Source: Ignavibacteria bacterium (GTDB lineage Bacteria > Bacteroidota > Ignavibacteria > Kapaibacteriales > UBA2268). From it: DNA of 35,980 nt. The position numbers and the translations under genes are program-made. The notes beneath the pieces are model-generated. The model had not been told where the DNA came from. It did not search any database and saw nothing but the letters and a program-made list of their open reading frames with translations. The stretch is from assembly GCA_012518115.1 (NCBI GenBank), contig JAAYTD010000081.1, positions 1 to 35,980 of the forward strand. Direction: 5' to 3'. The first letter of the stretch is position 1, and the number at the start of each line of letters is the position of its first letter. This document shows positions 19,871 to 28,831 of this stretch, piece after piece.

Positions 19871-20070
19871 TAGAATAATAAATTTTGTTTCTAATTATAT
19901 TATATATTGTAACTATTACAATAGTTGTTCTTTACAAACAAATAAATTGTATAAATTGATTTAATTAAATAGTAATTGTCAAATATTGTTCCAAAATTAA
20001 AATTAAGAAATTAATTTGCAGTAAATATAAATATATATTAATTTTTGAAAATGCAAATAAACATGAAAAG

Positions 20071-20103
20071 CAAATATAAGAATTTTTGTGCTATTTTTAC
20101 AAA
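20071..20103 (-). promoter_or_regulatory. Bacteroidota-type promoter of sprA
   Basis: On the minus strand TTTG (20100-20103), a 21-base spacer and TATATTTG (20071-20078) fit TTTG-N19..21-TAnnTTTG. Transcription would start near 20065, leaving about 195 untranslated bases before the sprA ATG. Confidence 0.6.
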
Positions 20104-20286
20104 TTTTCTAAAACAAAATTATATTTTTTATAAAAACACAATGAGAAACTTACTATGTGTGAGATTTAATCAACACTTTTAATATAGAAATGAGATCTAT
20201 GCGAAAAAAAACAAGAAATATTACTCATTTTTTGTTAAATTGTATTTTTAAATCTGTGAATAATATCAAATTGAAGTATAATTTGT

Positions 20287-20416
20287 TTAAAAATTCTCCT
20301 CTTGAGAGGAGTACCCGCGAAGCGGGGGAGGTGTGGCTTTGGTCGTTGAGCGTAGCCGAAACGACTACCCCGTCAGGCTTCGCCTGCCACCCCTTCTGGA
20401 AAGGGGAATTTTAAAA
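20287..20416. repeat. Interspersed palindromic repeat, copy 2
   Basis: About 130 bp bounded by AAAAATTC and GAATTTTAAA. Internal hairpins: CTCCTC/GAGGAG (20296-20311), CCCGC/GCGGG (20314-20326), GTCGTT/AACGAC (20342-20365), CAGGC/GCCTG (about 20374-20386) and CCCCTT/AAGGGG near the right end. It is the better-preserved copy; copy 1 at 12545 has the same ends and order of hairpins. Such non-coding palindromic elements are scattered in many Bacteroidota genomes and are often wrongly called as small genes. Confidence 0.82.
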
Positions 20417-20535
20417 TCACCTCAAAATCATATAAATCATAGTTCAGACAATAAGAATGAAATAGAAAACAACTAATTATAATTCAATTTGTGAATAATA
20501 TCATTTTCGCCAAATTAGACTAGCTAGTAAATAGA

Positions 20536-23325
20536 ATGCCATCAAAACAAAAATATATTACAATAAAAAATGTAACACAAAATAATCTAAAAGGCTTAGA
20601 TATAGAAATCCCGCGTAACCGTTTAACTGTTATAACAGGTGTATCTGGTTCAGGTAAATCTACTCTTGCTTTTGATACTTTGTATGCTGAAGGACAACGT
20701 CGTTTTGTTGAATCTCTTTCTTCTTATACGCGACAATTTTTAGAAAGAATGGGAAAACCCGAAGCTGATTCTATTGTTGGACTTCCGCCAGCAATAGCTA
20801 TAGCTCAGAAAGTTCCCTACAAAAATCCGCGTTCAACAGTAGGAACAATTACAGAAATCTATGATTATTTGCGTGTTCTTTTTGCCCGAATATCTAAAAT
20901 AATTTGTAGTAAATGTGGTAGCATTGTCCAAAAACATACGCCTGACTCAATAGTTAACGAAATTTTAAGTTGGGACGCAGAAGATAAAATTTACATTTTA
21001 TTTGCATTAGACAAAAACGTCAAGGATTATAAAAAAGAGCTCTTACGTTTGCGAACTCTCGGTTTTGACCGCTTTATTATAGGCAATTCAGATGAAATTT
21101 ATGATAAAGAACTAACGGCTAAAATTCCACCTGAAGACATTTTTTTCTTAGTAGATAGAGTAAAATTATCCCACGATCAAGCAGGTAAATCGCGTCTTGT
21201 TGATTCGGTTGAACTAGCTTTGAATGTAGGCAAAGGAAGAATTATCGTAAGAAATTTAACTAAAGATATTGAAAAAAAATATAGTATATTTTTTGAATGT
21301 ACAGATTGCAATAAAACATATAAAGAACCTGATGTAAATTTATTTTCTTTCAACAACCCTAAGGGCGCCTGCACATTTTGCAACGGTTTAGGCAAAGGAT
21401 TTAATTATAGCGAAGATTTATTAATTCCCGACAAAAATCTATCTTTAGAAGAAAAAGCTGTAGCTCCTTTCAGATATCCGTCTACAGAAAAATTACAACA
21501 AGTTTTCATAGAAATGTGTCTTGCAAATAATATTCCTATCGATAAGCCATATTCATCACTATCTTCATCTCAAAAAGAGATGATTTGGCAAGGCAAAGGC
21601 AAATTTATAGGCATATTGGGCTACTTAAACTATCTTGATAGAAAAAACTATAAAATACAAAATCGTGTTATGGCTAGTCGTTATAAAGCAACAACAACTT
21701 GCATGTATTGTGGTGGCTCGCGCTTATCTGAATCAGCAAGACAAGCTTTTATTAACGGCGAAAATATCCCCTCATTATCTAAAATGCACATTGCTGACCT
21801 CAACATCTTCTTGAAAAATATAACTCTTAATGAATACGAGAAGTTAGCAAGCGAACAAATACTTTTAGAACTTATATCGCGCACGCAAATGCTATGCGAT
21901 ATCGGCTTGGAATATCTAACACTTTCACGTGAAAGCCACACTTTATCAGGCGGTGAATTTCAGCGTATAAATCTCTCTTCCGCTTTAGCTTCTTCTTTAA
22001 TAGGAACTCTGTATATTTTAGATGAACCAAGCATAGGATTACACCAACAAGACACGGAAAAATTAATCAACATTATATATAACTTACGTAATATTGGAAA
22101 TACAATCATTGTTGTAGAACATGATCCTGAAATAATATCAAAGGCTGATTTTATTCTTGATATGGGACCTGGTGCCGGTAATTTCGGTGGTGAAATTGTT
22201 TATTCGGGTAACTACGAAAATCTTCTAAAATGCGAAAAATCTGTAACAGCAAGATCAATAAAGAATATGAATAATGCTGATAATTTTCCGCATAAATCTA
22301 AAGAACCTAAATTTACAAAAGAAAATAAAATTACTATAGTTGATGCAACAGAAAATAATTTGAAAATAAAAAAACTTGATATTCCTTTGAACTGTATAAC
22401 AGTTGTAACAGGTGTATCTGGTTCTGGAAAAAGTACTTTGGTAAATGATGTAATTTATCCGGGAATAAAACAAAGTCATGGCACTCTCACAAGTAAATTA
22501 ACTGTAGGAGCATTCAAAGAAATTATCGGCTGCGAAAATATAGATGATGTTGAAATGATTGATCAACTTCCCATAGGACGTTCTTCGCGTTCAACTCCTG
22601 CAACATATCTGAACATTTTTGATGATATTAGAGATGTTTTTGCAGCTACTCCTTTGGCAAAACAACTTGGCTATAAACCCGGCTATTTTTCTTTCAATGT
22701 TCCGGGCGGTAGATGCGAAACTTGTGAAGGACAAGGCTATATTGAAATTGATATGCAATTTCTTCCCGATATTAAAGTTGCTTGTGAAACTTGCGAAGGA
22801 ACACGCTATAAAAAAGAAATACGAAGCATATTATATAAAGACAAATCAATAGTTGATGTTTTGAATATGACGATAGATGAAGCTTTAATTTTATTTGCTG
22901 ATACGCCTAAAATTACAAACAAGCTACAGTTATTATCAGATGTAGGAGTTGGATATTTGAAGCTCGGTCAATCAAGCAATTTGCTTTCAGGCGGCGAAGC
23001 TCAACGCATCAAGTTAGCGGCTCATATTAATCTAGCTAGTAACAAAAAAACTATGTATATCTTTGATGAACCTACCACCGGCTTGCATTTAGCAGATATA
23101 GATAAACTAAAAAATGCAATTCAACATCTAATTAATCTCGGAAATTCTGTTTTAATTATTGAACATAATTTAAGCATTATTTCTTTTGCTGATTGGATAA
23201 TAGATTTAGGACCTGGCGCTGGCAAGAAAGGTGGAACTGTCGTTGGTGAAGGTTCACCAAAAAAAATTGCAACATTGAATACTGCTACAGGAAAAGTATT
23301 GAATAATTTTTTTAATAATAAATAA
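20536..23325 (+). CDS. uvrA: Excinuclease ABC subunit A
   Basis: 929 residues, normal for UvrA. It is the damage-sensing ATPase of nucleotide excision repair, acting as a dimer that loads UvrB on damaged DNA. Both ABC cassettes are complete: Walker A GVSGSGKST at about 35-43 and again at 626-634, signatures LSGGEFQR (about 470) and LSGGEAQR (about 817), with LDEPSIGLH and FDEPTTGLH as Walker B/D-loop segments. The zinc modules are visible as CTDC with FSFNNPKGACTFCNGLG, CMYCGGSRL, and the CETCEGQGY/CETCEGTRY pair. It starts a plus-strand run with the Sir2 and glycosyltransferase genes (gaps 60 and 27 bases). No LexA-type box was recognised upstream. No uvrB or uvrC is nearby. Confidence 0.98.
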   Translation: MPSKQKYITIKNVTQNNLKGLDIEIPRNRLTVITGVSGSGKSTLAFDTLYAEGQRRFVESLSSYTRQFLERMGKPEADSIVGLPPAIAIAQKVPYKNPRSTVGTITEIYDYLRVLFARISKIICSKCGSIVQKHTPDSIVNEILSWDAEDKIYILFALDKNVKDYKKELLRLRTLGFDRFIIGNSDEIYDKELTAKIPPEDIFFLVDRVKLSHDQAGKSRLVDSVELALNVGKGRIIVRNLTKDIEKKYSIFFECTDCNKTYKEPDVNLFSFNNPKGACTFCNGLGKGFNYSEDLLIPDKNLSLEEKAVAPFRYPSTEKLQQVFIEMCLANNIPIDKPYSSLSSSQKEMIWQGKGKFIGILGYLNYLDRKNYKIQNRVMASRYKATTTCMYCGGSRLSESARQAFINGENIPSLSKMHIADLNIFLKNITLNEYEKLASEQILLELISRTQMLCDIGLEYLTLSRESHTLSGGEFQRINLSSALASSLIGTLYILDEPSIGLHQQDTEKLINIIYNLRNIGNTIIVVEHDPEIISKADFILDMGPGAGNFGGEIVYSGNYENLLKCEKSVTARSIKNMNNADNFPHKSKEPKFTKENKITIVDATENNLKIKKLDIPLNCITVVTGVSGSGKSTLVNDVIYPGIKQSHGTLTSKLTVGAFKEIIGCENIDDVEMIDQLPIGRSSRSTPATYLNIFDDIRDVFAATPLAKQLGYKPGYFSFNVPGGRCETCEGQGYIEIDMQFLPDIKVACETCEGTRYKKEIRSILYKDKSIVDVLNMTIDEALILFADTPKITNKLQLLSDVGVGYLKLGQSSNLLSGGEAQRIKLAAHINLASNKKTMYIFDEPTTGLHLADIDKLKNAIQHLINLGNSVLIIEHNLSIISFADWIIDLGPGAGKKGGTVVGEGSPKKIATLNTATGKVLNNFFNNK

Positions 23326-23385
23326 AAATGCTATATTAGTAAAATATCATATTATTAACAATATTATATCGGAGGTTATTAAAAT

Positions 23386-24117
23386 ATGAATTTTGAACAC
23401 AAATTAATTGAAGCATTAAATAATGCTAATAGAGTTGCTATCCTAACTGGTGCTGGTATCTCGGCTGAAAGTGGAATTAAAACTTTTCGCGATCCTGACG
23501 GACTTTGGGCAAAACTTAACCCAGCGGAACTAGCTAGTATAGATGGATTTATGCAAAATCCTGAAACTGTATGGAATTGGTACAACGAAAGACGTAAAGT
23601 TATTCAAAGTACAAAACCGAATGCAGGACATTTTGCGCTTGTTGAATTAGAAAAAAAATATGATAACTTTCATATTGTTACACAAAACATAGATAGATTG
23701 CACCAAATGGCAGGCTCAAAAAATGTTATTGAACTACACGGAAATATTATTGAAAATCATTGTTTTGATTGCAAAAAGCCATATTTAAAAGAAATTAATT
23801 TAGATGATAAAGAATTGCCGAAATGCCCAAAATGTGGCGGAAAAATAAGACCTTCTGTTGTATGGTTTGGCGAAAGTTTACCATTTGAAGCATTAAAAAA
23901 AGCCGAAAAAGTAGCTTTAGAAGCAGATGTTTTCTTTAGTATCGGGACCTCATCAGAAGTATATCCCGCTGCAGCTTTACCTTATATCGCAAAAAATGCT
24001 GGAGCTATAGTTATTGAAGTAAATCCAAATGAAACAAAACTGTCCTCTGAAGCTGATTTTATTTTGAGAGGAACATCAGCTACCGTTTTACCTGAGTTAG
24101 TAAAACTTTTGAAGTAA
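23386..24117 (+). CDS. cobB: Sir2 NAD-dependent protein deacylase (CobB/SIRT5-like)
   Basis: 243 residues. The enzyme removes acyl groups from lysines, using NAD. NAD-binding GAGISAESG is at 22-30, TQNID at 99-103 and catalytic His118 in ELHGN. The zinc site is intact: Cys126, Cys129, Cys147, Cys150. Tyr66 and Arg69 (WNWYNERR) form the YxxR pair that marks SIRT5/CobB-class enzymes able to remove succinyl and malonyl as well as acetyl groups. The start is fixed by a strong ribosome binding site, GGAGG at 23371-23375, unusual among these genes. It lies 60 bases after uvrA and 27 bases before the glycosyltransferase, probably co-transcribed, although the three functions have no obvious link. Confidence 0.95.
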   Translation: MNFEHKLIEALNNANRVAILTGAGISAESGIKTFRDPDGLWAKLNPAELASIDGFMQNPETVWNWYNERRKVIQSTKPNAGHFALVELEKKYDNFHIVTQNIDRLHQMAGSKNVIELHGNIIENHCFDCKKPYLKEINLDDKELPKCPKCGGKIRPSVVWFGESLPFEALKKAEKVALEADVFFSIGTSSEVYPAAALPYIAKNAGAIVIEVNPNETKLSSEADFILRGTSATVLPELVKLLK

Positions 24118-24144
24118 GTTTGCTTATTATTTAGTTATTGCAAT

Positions 24145-25062
24145 ATGTTAGATGTAATCATAATTTCATATAACGGAAGAAAACTAACGGAAGAATGTAT
24201 CAAATCGCTTGATAATTTATCAACCAAAAATATAAATTTTAAAATCACTATCGTTGATAACAATTCAAACGATGATACTGTTGAATTTATACGCAATAAT
24301 TATAATAATATAAACATTATCGCAAACAAAAAAAATCTCGGATATGCAGCTGCAGTAAATATAGGAATGAAAAATACGAGCTCCGACTTCGCAATAATTA
24401 CGAATAACGATGTTGTTTTTACACCTGATAGCATAGAAAAAATGTTGAATTTTCTCAAAGAAAATCATAATGCAGCTGTTGTTGCCCCACAACAATTATA
24501 TCCTGACGGAAAGTGGCAAAGAAGCTATGGCGATTTTGTTGGCATAAAAAGTGGTTTGAAATATCTATTTCTAGTTACTCTTTTTCAAAATCATTATTTT
24601 CGCAAATTTTATAAAGTTGGAAAAAGAAAAAGACCTAAGCGCGTTGAATATGCTGATGGTGCAGTCTTGTGCATAAAACGCGAGATATTTAATAAAGTCA
24701 ATGGTTTTGACGAAGATTATTTTTTCTATTCAGAAGAAATGGATTTTTGTTATCGTGTGAAACTAGCTAGCTACTCTGTTTGGCATTTGCCGACATCAAT
24801 AGTTTATCATCATCGCGGAGGAAGCGATTTAGCAATGCGTTTTACAGAGAAAAAACAAGAAATGTTAATCGCTTCTAAAATATTATTTTGCGATAAACAT
24901 CTAAGTAATTTTGAAAAAAAATTATATGTTTTGCTGGAAAAACTGCATCATAAATTTATGCTACTAAGCTATAAAATCATCTGTAAACTTAAAAATACCG
25001 AAAAAACAACTTCAAAATTAAACTATTATCAACTAATGCATAGAATCTGGATAAGAAAATAA
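24145..25062 (+). CDS. GT2-family glycosyltransferase (rhamnosyltransferase-like)
   Basis: 305 residues. The GT-A fold of family 2 is clear: VIIISYNGR at the N-terminus, IVDNNSNDDT (about 36-45), NLGYAAAVNIGM for nucleotide-sugar binding, and TNNDVVF as the metal-binding DxD equivalent. The acceptor-side block ADGAVLCIKREIF, then NGFDEDYFFYSEEMDFCYR, is typical of WbbL-like rhamnosyl transferases, and YHHRGGSD follows. There are no strong membrane helices, so it is cytoplasmic or loosely membrane-associated. It would add a sugar to a surface polysaccharide or glycoprotein; donor and acceptor cannot be read from sequence. It is the last gene of the uvrA run, and no other polysaccharide gene is present, so this is an isolated glycosyltransferase. 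Confidence 0.9.
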   Translation: MLDVIIISYNGRKLTEECIKSLDNLSTKNINFKITIVDNNSNDDTVEFIRNNYNNINIIANKKNLGYAAAVNIGMKNTSSDFAIITNNDVVFTPDSIEKMLNFLKENHNAAVVAPQQLYPDGKWQRSYGDFVGIKSGLKYLFLVTLFQNHYFRKFYKVGKRKRPKRVEYADGAVLCIKREIFNKVNGFDEDYFFYSEEMDFCYRVKLASYSVWHLPTSIVYHHRGGSDLAMRFTEKKQEMLIASKILFCDKHLSNFEKKLYVLLEKLHHKFMLLSYKIICKLKNTEKTTSKLNYYQLMHRIWIRK

Positions 25063-25141
25063 TCAAGAAAAACACACACTAATGTTTCATATTTTTACTT
25101 TGGCACAATTTATGTAATTCTATTATAACAAGCACTTGTCA

Positions 25142-25192
25142 AGACACTTTGTCTGGAAACAAGACACTTTGTCGGAAAGTTGACAAAATGTC
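25142..25192. promoter_or_regulatory. Triple GACA-N3-TGTC operator-like array upstream of dnaK
   Basis: Three small palindromes of the form GACA-N3-TGTC: 25143-25153 (extended to AGACA-N3-TGTCT), 25163-25173 and 25182-25192. Their centres are 20 and 19 bases apart, about two helical turns, so all face the same side of DNA. The first two share a 14-bp perfect direct repeat, CAAGACACTTTGTC. The third overlaps TTGACA (25180-25185), and TATAAT lies at 25209-25214. It is not CIRCE (TTAGCACTC-N9-GAGTGCTAA) nor the HspR site. A repressor or activator of the heat-shock gene is the simplest reading. Confidence 0.6.
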
Positions 25193-25250
25193 TAAATAAG
25201 TGGCAAAATATAATAGATATTCATTAATAAAATAAAATATTGTAAAAATT

Positions 25251-27167
25251 ATGGGAAAAATAATTGGAATTGATTTAGGTACAACAAATTCGTGTGTATC
25301 AGTTATGGAGGGAAACTCTCCAGTAGTTATAGCAAATAGTGAAGGTGGACGTACAACTGCATCAATGGTAGGATTTGCAAAAAACGGTGAAAAATTAGTT
25401 GGACAAGCTGCAAAACGTCAAGCAGTAACTAATCCTCACAACACTGTTTATTCAATAAAAAGATTTATGGGGCGTCGTTTAAGCGAAGTAAGCGAAGAAA
25501 TTAATATGGTGCCATATAAAGTAAAATCTTCCGCTGACGGCAATTCTATAAGAATTTCTATAGATGACAAAGATTATTCTGCACCTGAAATTTCAGCGAT
25601 GATACTTCAAAAGATGAAACAAACGGCTGAAGATTTTCTTGGACAAAAAATAGAAGAAGCTATTATCACAGTTCCGGCTTATTTCAATGACGCTCAACGT
25701 CAAGCAACAAAAGATGCTGGAGAAATTGCAGGCTTAAAAGTTAAAAGAATTATAAACGAGCCAACTGCTGCGGCATTAGCTTATGGACTTGATAAAAAAG
25801 GTAAAAATTCAACTGTAGCTATTTATGACTTAGGTGGCGGAACATTTGACGTATCTATATTAGAAATAGGCGACGGCGTTTTTGAAGTGAAATCAACAAA
25901 TGGCGATACTCACCTTGGCGGCGATAATTTTGACCAAAGATTAATTGATTTCTTAGCTGATGAATTTAACAAAACCGAAGGAATTGACTTACGCAAAGAT
26001 CCTATGGCTCTACAAAGATTGCGTGAAGCAGCTGAAAAAGCAAAAATTGAACTTTCGCAAATGTTACAAACAGATGTAAATTTACCTTTTATCACTGCAA
26101 CACAAGACGGACCTAAGCACTTGAATATTAACATAACAAGAGCAAAATTTGAAAATCTATGTGCTGACTTGTTCGATAAAACTTTAATTCCTCTTGAAAA
26201 TGCAATTAACGACGCTAAAATTAATCCAAGTCAAATAGATGATGTTTTACTTGTTGGCGGTAGTACTCGTATTCCAAAAATACAAGAGCTAGTTAAGAAC
26301 TTTTTCGGTAAAGAACCTTCTAAGGGTGTCAATCCTGATGAAGTTGTTGCATTAGGTGCAGCTATTCAAGGTGGCGTTCTTGCAGGTGATGTAAGTGATA
26401 TATTACTACTTGACGTAACTCCTTTAACTTTAGGTATAGAAACACAAGGCGGCGTTATGACTAATATGATAAACGCTAATACAACTATTCCTACAAGAAA
26501 AACAGAAGTATTTAGTACAGCAGCGGACAATCAAACTTCCGTTGAAGTTCATGTTTTGCAAGGTGAAAGACCTATGGCACGCGACAACCGCTCACTTGGA
26601 CGTTTCCATTTAGATGGAATACCAACAGCACCACGTGGCGTTCCACAGATTGAAGTTACTTTCGATATTGATGCAAACGGTATATTATCTGTGACTGCTA
26701 AAGATAAAGCTACTAATAAAGAACAAAATATAAGAATCGAAGCTTCTAGTGGTATCTCTAAAGAAGAAATCGAAAGAATGAAAAATGAAGCACAAAAAAA
26801 TGCTGAAGAAGATAAAAAACGTAAAGAAGAAATAGATCTGAAAAATCAAGCAGATGCTTTAGTTTATTCAACAGAAAAACAATTGACAGAATTAGGCGAT
26901 AAAATCCCTGCTGAACATAAAACTAAAATAGAAGAAGCTAAAACAAAATTAGCACAAGCTATAAAAGATGATAATAAAGATCTAATTAGAACTTCTGTTG
27001 ATGAATTAAATCAAGCATGGTCTAAAGCTTCAACAGAAATGTATTCGCAAGCTAATAATGCTGCAAATGAAGCACAAACAGAAAACCAACAAAATGATAA
27101 TGATAGTTCAACAGACGGTAAAAATACAGTTGAAGAAGCTGATTACAGTGTTGTTGATGACAAATAA
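25251..27167 (+). CDS. dnaK: Chaperone protein DnaK (Hsp70)
   Basis: 638 residues, full length. DnaK is the ATP-driven cytoplasmic chaperone that binds unfolded segments with DnaJ and GrpE. The nucleotide-binding domain has GIDLGTTNS (5-13), [28 protein letters not shown] and [12 protein letters not shown]. The interdomain linker is [16 protein letters not shown]. The helical lid is followed by an Asn/Gln-rich tail ending [11 protein letters not shown], the co-chaperone-binding type of terminus. It is transcribed alone, with the phased palindrome array upstream and a strong terminator downstream. grpE, dnaJ and hrcA are absent from the window. No clear Shine-Dalgarno sequence precedes the ATG, as is common in Bacteroidota. 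Confidence 0.99.
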   Translation: MGKIIGIDLGTTNSCVSVMEGNSPVVIANSEGGRTTASMVGFAKNGEKLVGQAAKRQAVTNPHNTVYSIKRFMGRRLSEVSEEINMVPYKVKSSADGNSIRISIDDKDYSAPEISAMILQKMKQTAEDFLGQKIEEAIITVPAYFNDAQRQATKDAGEIAGLKVKRIINEPTAAALAYGLDKKGKNSTVAIYDLGGGTFDVSILEIGDGVFEVKSTNGDTHLGGDNFDQRLIDFLADEFNKTEGIDLRKDPMALQRLREAAEKAKIELSQMLQTDVNLPFITATQDGPKHLNINITRAKFENLCADLFDKTLIPLENAINDAKINPSQIDDVLLVGGSTRIPKIQELVKNFFGKEPSKGVNPDEVVALGAAIQGGVLAGDVSDILLLDVTPLTLGIETQGGVMTNMINANTTIPTRKTEVFSTAADNQTSVEVHVLQGERPMARDNRSLGRFHLDGIPTAPRGVPQIEVTFDIDANGILSVTAKDKATNKEQNIRIEASSGISKEEIERMKNEAQKNAEEDKKRKEEIDLKNQADALVYSTEKQLTELGDKIPAEHKTKIEEAKTKLAQAIKDDNKDLIRTSVDELNQAWSKASTEMYSQANNAANEAQTENQQNDNDSSTDGKNTVEEADYSVVDDK

Positions 27168-27198
27168 AAAAAGATGTTTTTCATAATTTACCATCAGA

Positions 27199-27238
27199 CA
27201 TAGGGGTTACAAGTTTTTTGTAACCTCTGTGTTTTTTT
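27199..27238 (+). terminator. Rho-independent terminator of dnaK
   Basis: A 14-bp stem (27199-27212 with 27218-27231, two G-T wobbles) and a 5-base loop are followed directly by a seven-T run. It starts about 30 bases after the dnaK stop, before the convergent metallophosphoesterase gene. Confidence 0.9.
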
Positions 27239-27272
27239 AAAAATTAGTTTTTAAGATTTAAACAGATAATAC

Positions 27273-28388
27273 TTACCGCATAGGTATAAGTTTTATTAGA
27301 TTGATTTCGTTTTTTGTTAAGAAACGCATAGGTGGTCCCCAAGTGCCTGCACCTTCCGATATGAAAATTTTTAGTCTGTCTAAATCATACAAGCCTTTAT
27401 TATGCTTTAAAATAATAGAAGTAATTAAACTAGCGGGAAAAGTTTGTCCGCCATGGGTATGCCCAGCTAAATATAAATCAATATCTTTTTCTGCGACATA
27501 TTCGCAACCGACAGGACTATGATGTAGCAAAATAGTTGGCAACGCAGTGTTAAATTTTATTCTTTGCATAATACTTTTTATAGTATTTGTATCATTATTT
27601 GCATGCATATTAACTTCTTCATTATCTGCAACCACATAGTCTAATCCTATAATTTGTATATCATTAAAAACTTCAATTTCATTTTCTAAAACTCTTACTC
27701 CAACTTTTCTTAATAGGCTCTTAACTACATCTGCATTAGAGTATTCATCATGATTTCCTTCTACAAAATATACAGGTGCATTAAGTTGTTTTAATGGCAA
27801 CAAAACTTCTTCTTTAAGTTGGATTTTACCGTCAAATAAATCACCTGTTATACAAACAAGTTCAACATTAGAATCATTTGTTTTTTGGACAAGAGTTTGC
27901 AAATAATCTTTACCATGGAAATGCCCAAGATGTACATCAGTTATCTGCATTAGACGAAGTTCTCGCCCGATTTTTCTTATAGGAATTTCAATATATGAAA
28001 CTTGCGGATTAAAAGCATTCCAAGTTCCACAAGCAAATATCACAATAGACAATGATATTGAAATTATTCTATATACGCTTAGCTTTAATTTTAAAAACAA
28101 TTTCAACAAATCAGTAAATACTATCGCTAGTAAAAAAGAAAGCACTAAAGATATTGTTAGCGATGAAGTTATATATATTGCGTTGCTGAAGAATGTGATA
28201 GAATTTGTTGTTAAAAAGATTCCTAAGAAAGGTAGAAAGATGAGAAGTATAAAAATAACATGGGTTTTCTTTTGAGTTTTAAAGTTAAAATAGAAATTAA
28301 ACCGTTTTGTTAAATATATACTTACTAAAAAAAATATAATAAAAATTAGTATTAAAACCAAAACAGGGATTATGCAATTCAATTTCAT
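27273..28388 (-). CDS. Membrane-anchored metallophosphoesterase
   Basis: 371 residues. The first 125 or so hold about four hydrophobic helices (near 5-25, 43-61, 70-92 and 106-122), placing the enzyme in the inner membrane. The calcineurin-like catalytic domain follows with all five metal-binding motifs: D151 and H153 (ITDVHLGHFHG), GD 182-183, GNHDE 211-215, H289/H290 (LLHHSP) and GHTHGG 309-314. The architecture resembles the YkuE/YaeI group, some of which act on lipid phosphodiesters, but the substrate is not predictable here. It is transcribed alone, convergent with dnaK and divergent from the tRNA gene. Confidence 0.9.
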   Translation of the reverse strand: MKLNCIIPVLVLILIFIIFFLVSIYLTKRFNFYFNFKTQKKTHVIFILLIFLPFLGIFLTTNSITFFSNAIYITSSLTISLVLSFLLAIVFTDLLKLFLKLKLSVYRIISISLSIVIFACGTWNAFNPQVSYIEIPIRKIGRELRLMQITDVHLGHFHGKDYLQTLVQKTNDSNVELVCITGDLFDGKIQLKEEVLLPLKQLNAPVYFVEGNHDEYSNADVVKSLLRKVGVRVLENEIEVFNDIQIIGLDYVVADNEEVNMHANNDTNTIKSIMQRIKFNTALPTILLHHSPVGCEYVAEKDIDLYLAGHTHGGQTFPASLITSIILKHNKGLYDLDRLKIFISEGAGTWGPPMRFLTKNEINLIKLIPMR

Positions 28389-28535
28389 ATTTATATTACA
28401 AATAATTTTTACTAATATATTTTACGTAATTATATTTTTGAGTTGCATATGAATTGTATTTTATTAATTATGTAAATTATGCAAAGTTTATATAGTGTTT
28501 TTTTTCTGTTAATTTTCAGTTTTTTTTGCAAAAAG

Positions 28536-28567
28536 TTTGGATAATACACAAAAAAACCTTATCTTTG
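28536..28567 (+). promoter_or_regulatory. Bacteroidota-type promoter of tRNA-Pro
   Basis: TTTG (28536-28539), a 20-base spacer and TATCTTTG (28560-28567) lie 20 bases before the tRNA 5' end. The -7 box is identical to that at 802-809. Confidence 0.8.
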
Positions 28568-28587
28568 TATTCTTAAAATTTCACGTA

Positions 28588-28662
28588 CGGGGCGTGGCGC
28601 AGTCCGGCTAGCGCATCTGTTTTGGGAGCAGAGGGTCGTAGGTTCGAATCCTATCGCCCCGA
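28588..28662 (+). tRNA. tRNA-Pro (anticodon TGG)
   Basis: A full cloverleaf can be drawn: acceptor CGGGGCG (28588-28594) with CGCCCCG (28655-28661), D-arm GCGC/GCGC (28597-28614), anticodon arm TCTGT/GCAGA enclosing TTTGGGA (anticodon TGG at 28623-28625), and T-arm GTAGG/CCTAT around TTCGAAT. The discriminator is A at 28662. CCA is not encoded and must be added afterwards. It has its own promoter and terminator, so it is a single-gene unit. Confidence 0.97.
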
Positions 28663-28665
28663 CAA

Positions 28666-28698
28666 AAAACCTTATAAGTTATCTTGTAAGGTTTTTTT
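28666..28698 (+). terminator. Terminator of tRNA-Pro
   Basis: AAAACCTTA (28666-28674) pairs with TAAGGTTTT (28687-28695) around a 12-base loop, with the T run extending to 28698. It begins four bases after the tRNA. Confidence 0.85.
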
Positions 28699-28831
28699 AT
28701 TTAATTTTTCTTTTCTAAAAAAACTACAAATTATTTGTATATTACAAAAAAATATGTTAATTTGTATGTATAATTGTATATTATTTATATCAATCGATAT
28801 TGATATTTTTATTTTTTTGTGATATATACTT

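Larger units (their letters stand above)
19871..20535. other. 665-bp divergent intergenic region, sprA/uvrA
   Basis: Apart from the repeat copy at 20287-20416 this is AT-rich sequence. It contains a full-consensus minus-strand promoter at 20071-20103 directed at sprA. I found no matching plus-strand promoter for uvrA. The 74-codon plus-strand frame at 20190-20414 reads through the repeat and is not a believable gene. Confidence 0.65.

Noticed and set aside
20190-20414. 74-codon plus-strand frame upstream of uvrA
   Set aside because: Its second half is the palindromic repeat read in frame (ending ACHPFWKGEF), a well-known false gene pattern.
25180-25214. Classical sigma-70 promoter TTGACA / TATAAT before dnaK
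   Set aside because: The spacer is 23 bases, well beyond 16-18, and such promoters are not the norm in this lineage; kept only as context for the operator array.
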